A DNA stretch of 38,867 nt, from assembly GCA_019114565.1 (NCBI GenBank), contig DXFI01000170.1, forward strand, positions 1 through 38,867, read 5' to 3'. Each line of letters opens with the position of its first letter. The stretch's first letter is position 1. This stretch comes from Candidatus Desulfovibrio intestinigallinarum (lineage in GTDB: Bacteria > Desulfobacterota > Desulfovibrionia > Desulfovibrionales > Desulfovibrionaceae). Under the pieces are notes generated by a model that made no database searches, was not told the origin of the DNA, and saw only the letters and a program-made list of their open reading frames with translations. Positions 37,751 through 38,867 of the stretch are shown one piece after another. Both the position numbers and the translations under genes were made by a program.

Positions 37751-37787
37751 AGAGCATTTTCAGTTTGAAATGCGAGGCATTTCAAAC
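37751..37787 (+). repeat. Family A left-tip fragment upstream of the IS transposase (A15)
   Basis: AGAGCATTTTCAGTTTGAAATGCgagGCATTTCAAAC. Confidence 0.85.
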
Positions 37788-37841
37788 TACAAGTCATTTC
37801 ATAATTCTGGAAAAATTATGAATTTCAGTTAAGGTAAAAGA

Positions 37842-38632
37842 ATGAGTAAAGCCGAAATGTTAACAGACGAGCAGTGGGCAATCCTGGAGCCGCTTTTTCA
37901 AGAAGAACGCACAGGCGCGGGGCGTCCGCAAGTTCATACGGATCGCGAGGTGCTGAACGGTATTCTCTGGGTTCTGCGCACAGGAGCCGCATGGATGGAT
38001 CTGCCCGGCAGATTCCCATCGTCATCCACCTGCTACAGGAGATTCAGCAAATGGGTAAAAGACGGCAGGCTCAAAAAAATTCTGGAGGCTCTGGCAAGGC
38101 ATCTTGAAGATAAGGAACTGATTGATTTAGAAAAATGTTTTATTGACGGCTCCTTTGTAGTGGCAAAAAAAGGGGGGCAAAAGTTGGAAAGACCAAGCGG
38201 GACAAAGGTACGAAGCTCATGGTTATTGCAGACGCTTCAGGTTTACCTGTCGCCTTGCACACGGATTCTGCTAACCCTCATGAAATCAAACTTGTGCAGG
38301 CTACGCTCAATGCAATTGTCACAGTGGGACGCCCCCGAAGAATTGTCGGGGATCGTGCCTATGACAGCGATCCGCTTGATGAAGCCCTTGCTGGACAGGG
38401 AATTGAACTTGTCGCGCCGCATCGGAAAAACCGCAAAAAGGCCCCCACGCAAGATGGTAGAATGCTTAGCAGATATAAAAGACGATGGAAAATCGAATGC
38501 CTTTTTGCGTGGCCTAACAAATTCAGAAAAGTAATAACTCGTTGGGAACTCTGCGCCGAACGCTATAGGGGTCTTGTTTATCTTGCTTTTTGTATGATTT
38601 TACTACGCCGTATTATAAGAAGCGGCCTCTAG
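37842..38632 (+). mobile_element. IS5-family-like transposase encoded as orfA/orfB with a -1 frameshift
   Basis: orfA MLTDEQWAILEPLFQEERTGAGRPQVHTDREVLNGILWVLRTGAAWMDLP; orfB KVGKTKRDKGTKLMVIADASGLPVALHTDSANPHE..VGDRAYDSDPLDEAL..RYKRRWKIECLFAW; the frames are related by -1 at an A7G6 tract (38165-38177). Confidence 0.88.
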
Positions 38633-38845
38633 AAAGTGTCCCATATATTGTTCAGCTATTTGAAATTATTGAAAAAGATACTCACCTAGAGCCAAAATTA
38701 ATTCAATAATGTCAACATGTTAAATAAAATTGACGACACCACCTAAAGCCTGTTAACATTAACTTTTTATTTCAAATAAATAGAAAATACGACCTGCACA
38801 TAACATTTAAGAGATATTTTCCACATAGCCTGCATCCCTCTGAAA

Positions 38846-38867
38846 AAAGCGCGTTGGGGGAAGGATG
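38846..38867. repeat. Family B repeat truncated by the window end (B8)
   Basis: agcgcgttgggggaaggatg matches the outer part of B3/B6/B7. Confidence 0.6.

Overview
This 38.9 kb window looks like a core-genome segment of a GC-rich, probably Desulfovibrionaceae-like bacterium (taxon is inferred). I called 28 protein-coding genes, one frameshifted IS5-like transposase and four tRNAs. Recognisable genes include mltG, ruvX, trpS, an M50 protease, rnhA, ahcY with a SahR-type regulator, a DUF721 protein, two flavin proteins, a DUF362 ferredoxin, a CatA-like acetyltransferase, glnS, mutL, pnp, rpsO, truB, nrnA, DUF503, infB, ylxR, nusA and rimP. Four things stand out. (1) A modular palindromic repeat of about 145 bp (family A) occurs in about 15 full or truncated copies. 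It has inverted tips and up to four hairpins with compensatory changes. Its right tip faces the 3' end of a neighbouring gene in every copy that keeps that tip, and in six cases it overlaps the gene's TAG stop codon. (2) A second GC-rich hairpin repeat family (family B) is also dispersed through the window. (3) A three-gene insertion sits inside the conserved truB-nrnA-infB-nusA neighbourhood. It encodes an HprK-like kinase fused to a PqqD-like domain, a Tat-signal peptide with RYTRPT repeats, and a DUF533 protein; this is a candidate peptide-modification system. (4) A transposase with an A7G6 frameshift site lies beside a tRNA cluster and an AT-rich tract, and is preceded by the left tip of family A. 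No searches or folding programs were run; family names are from recognition of translated motifs.
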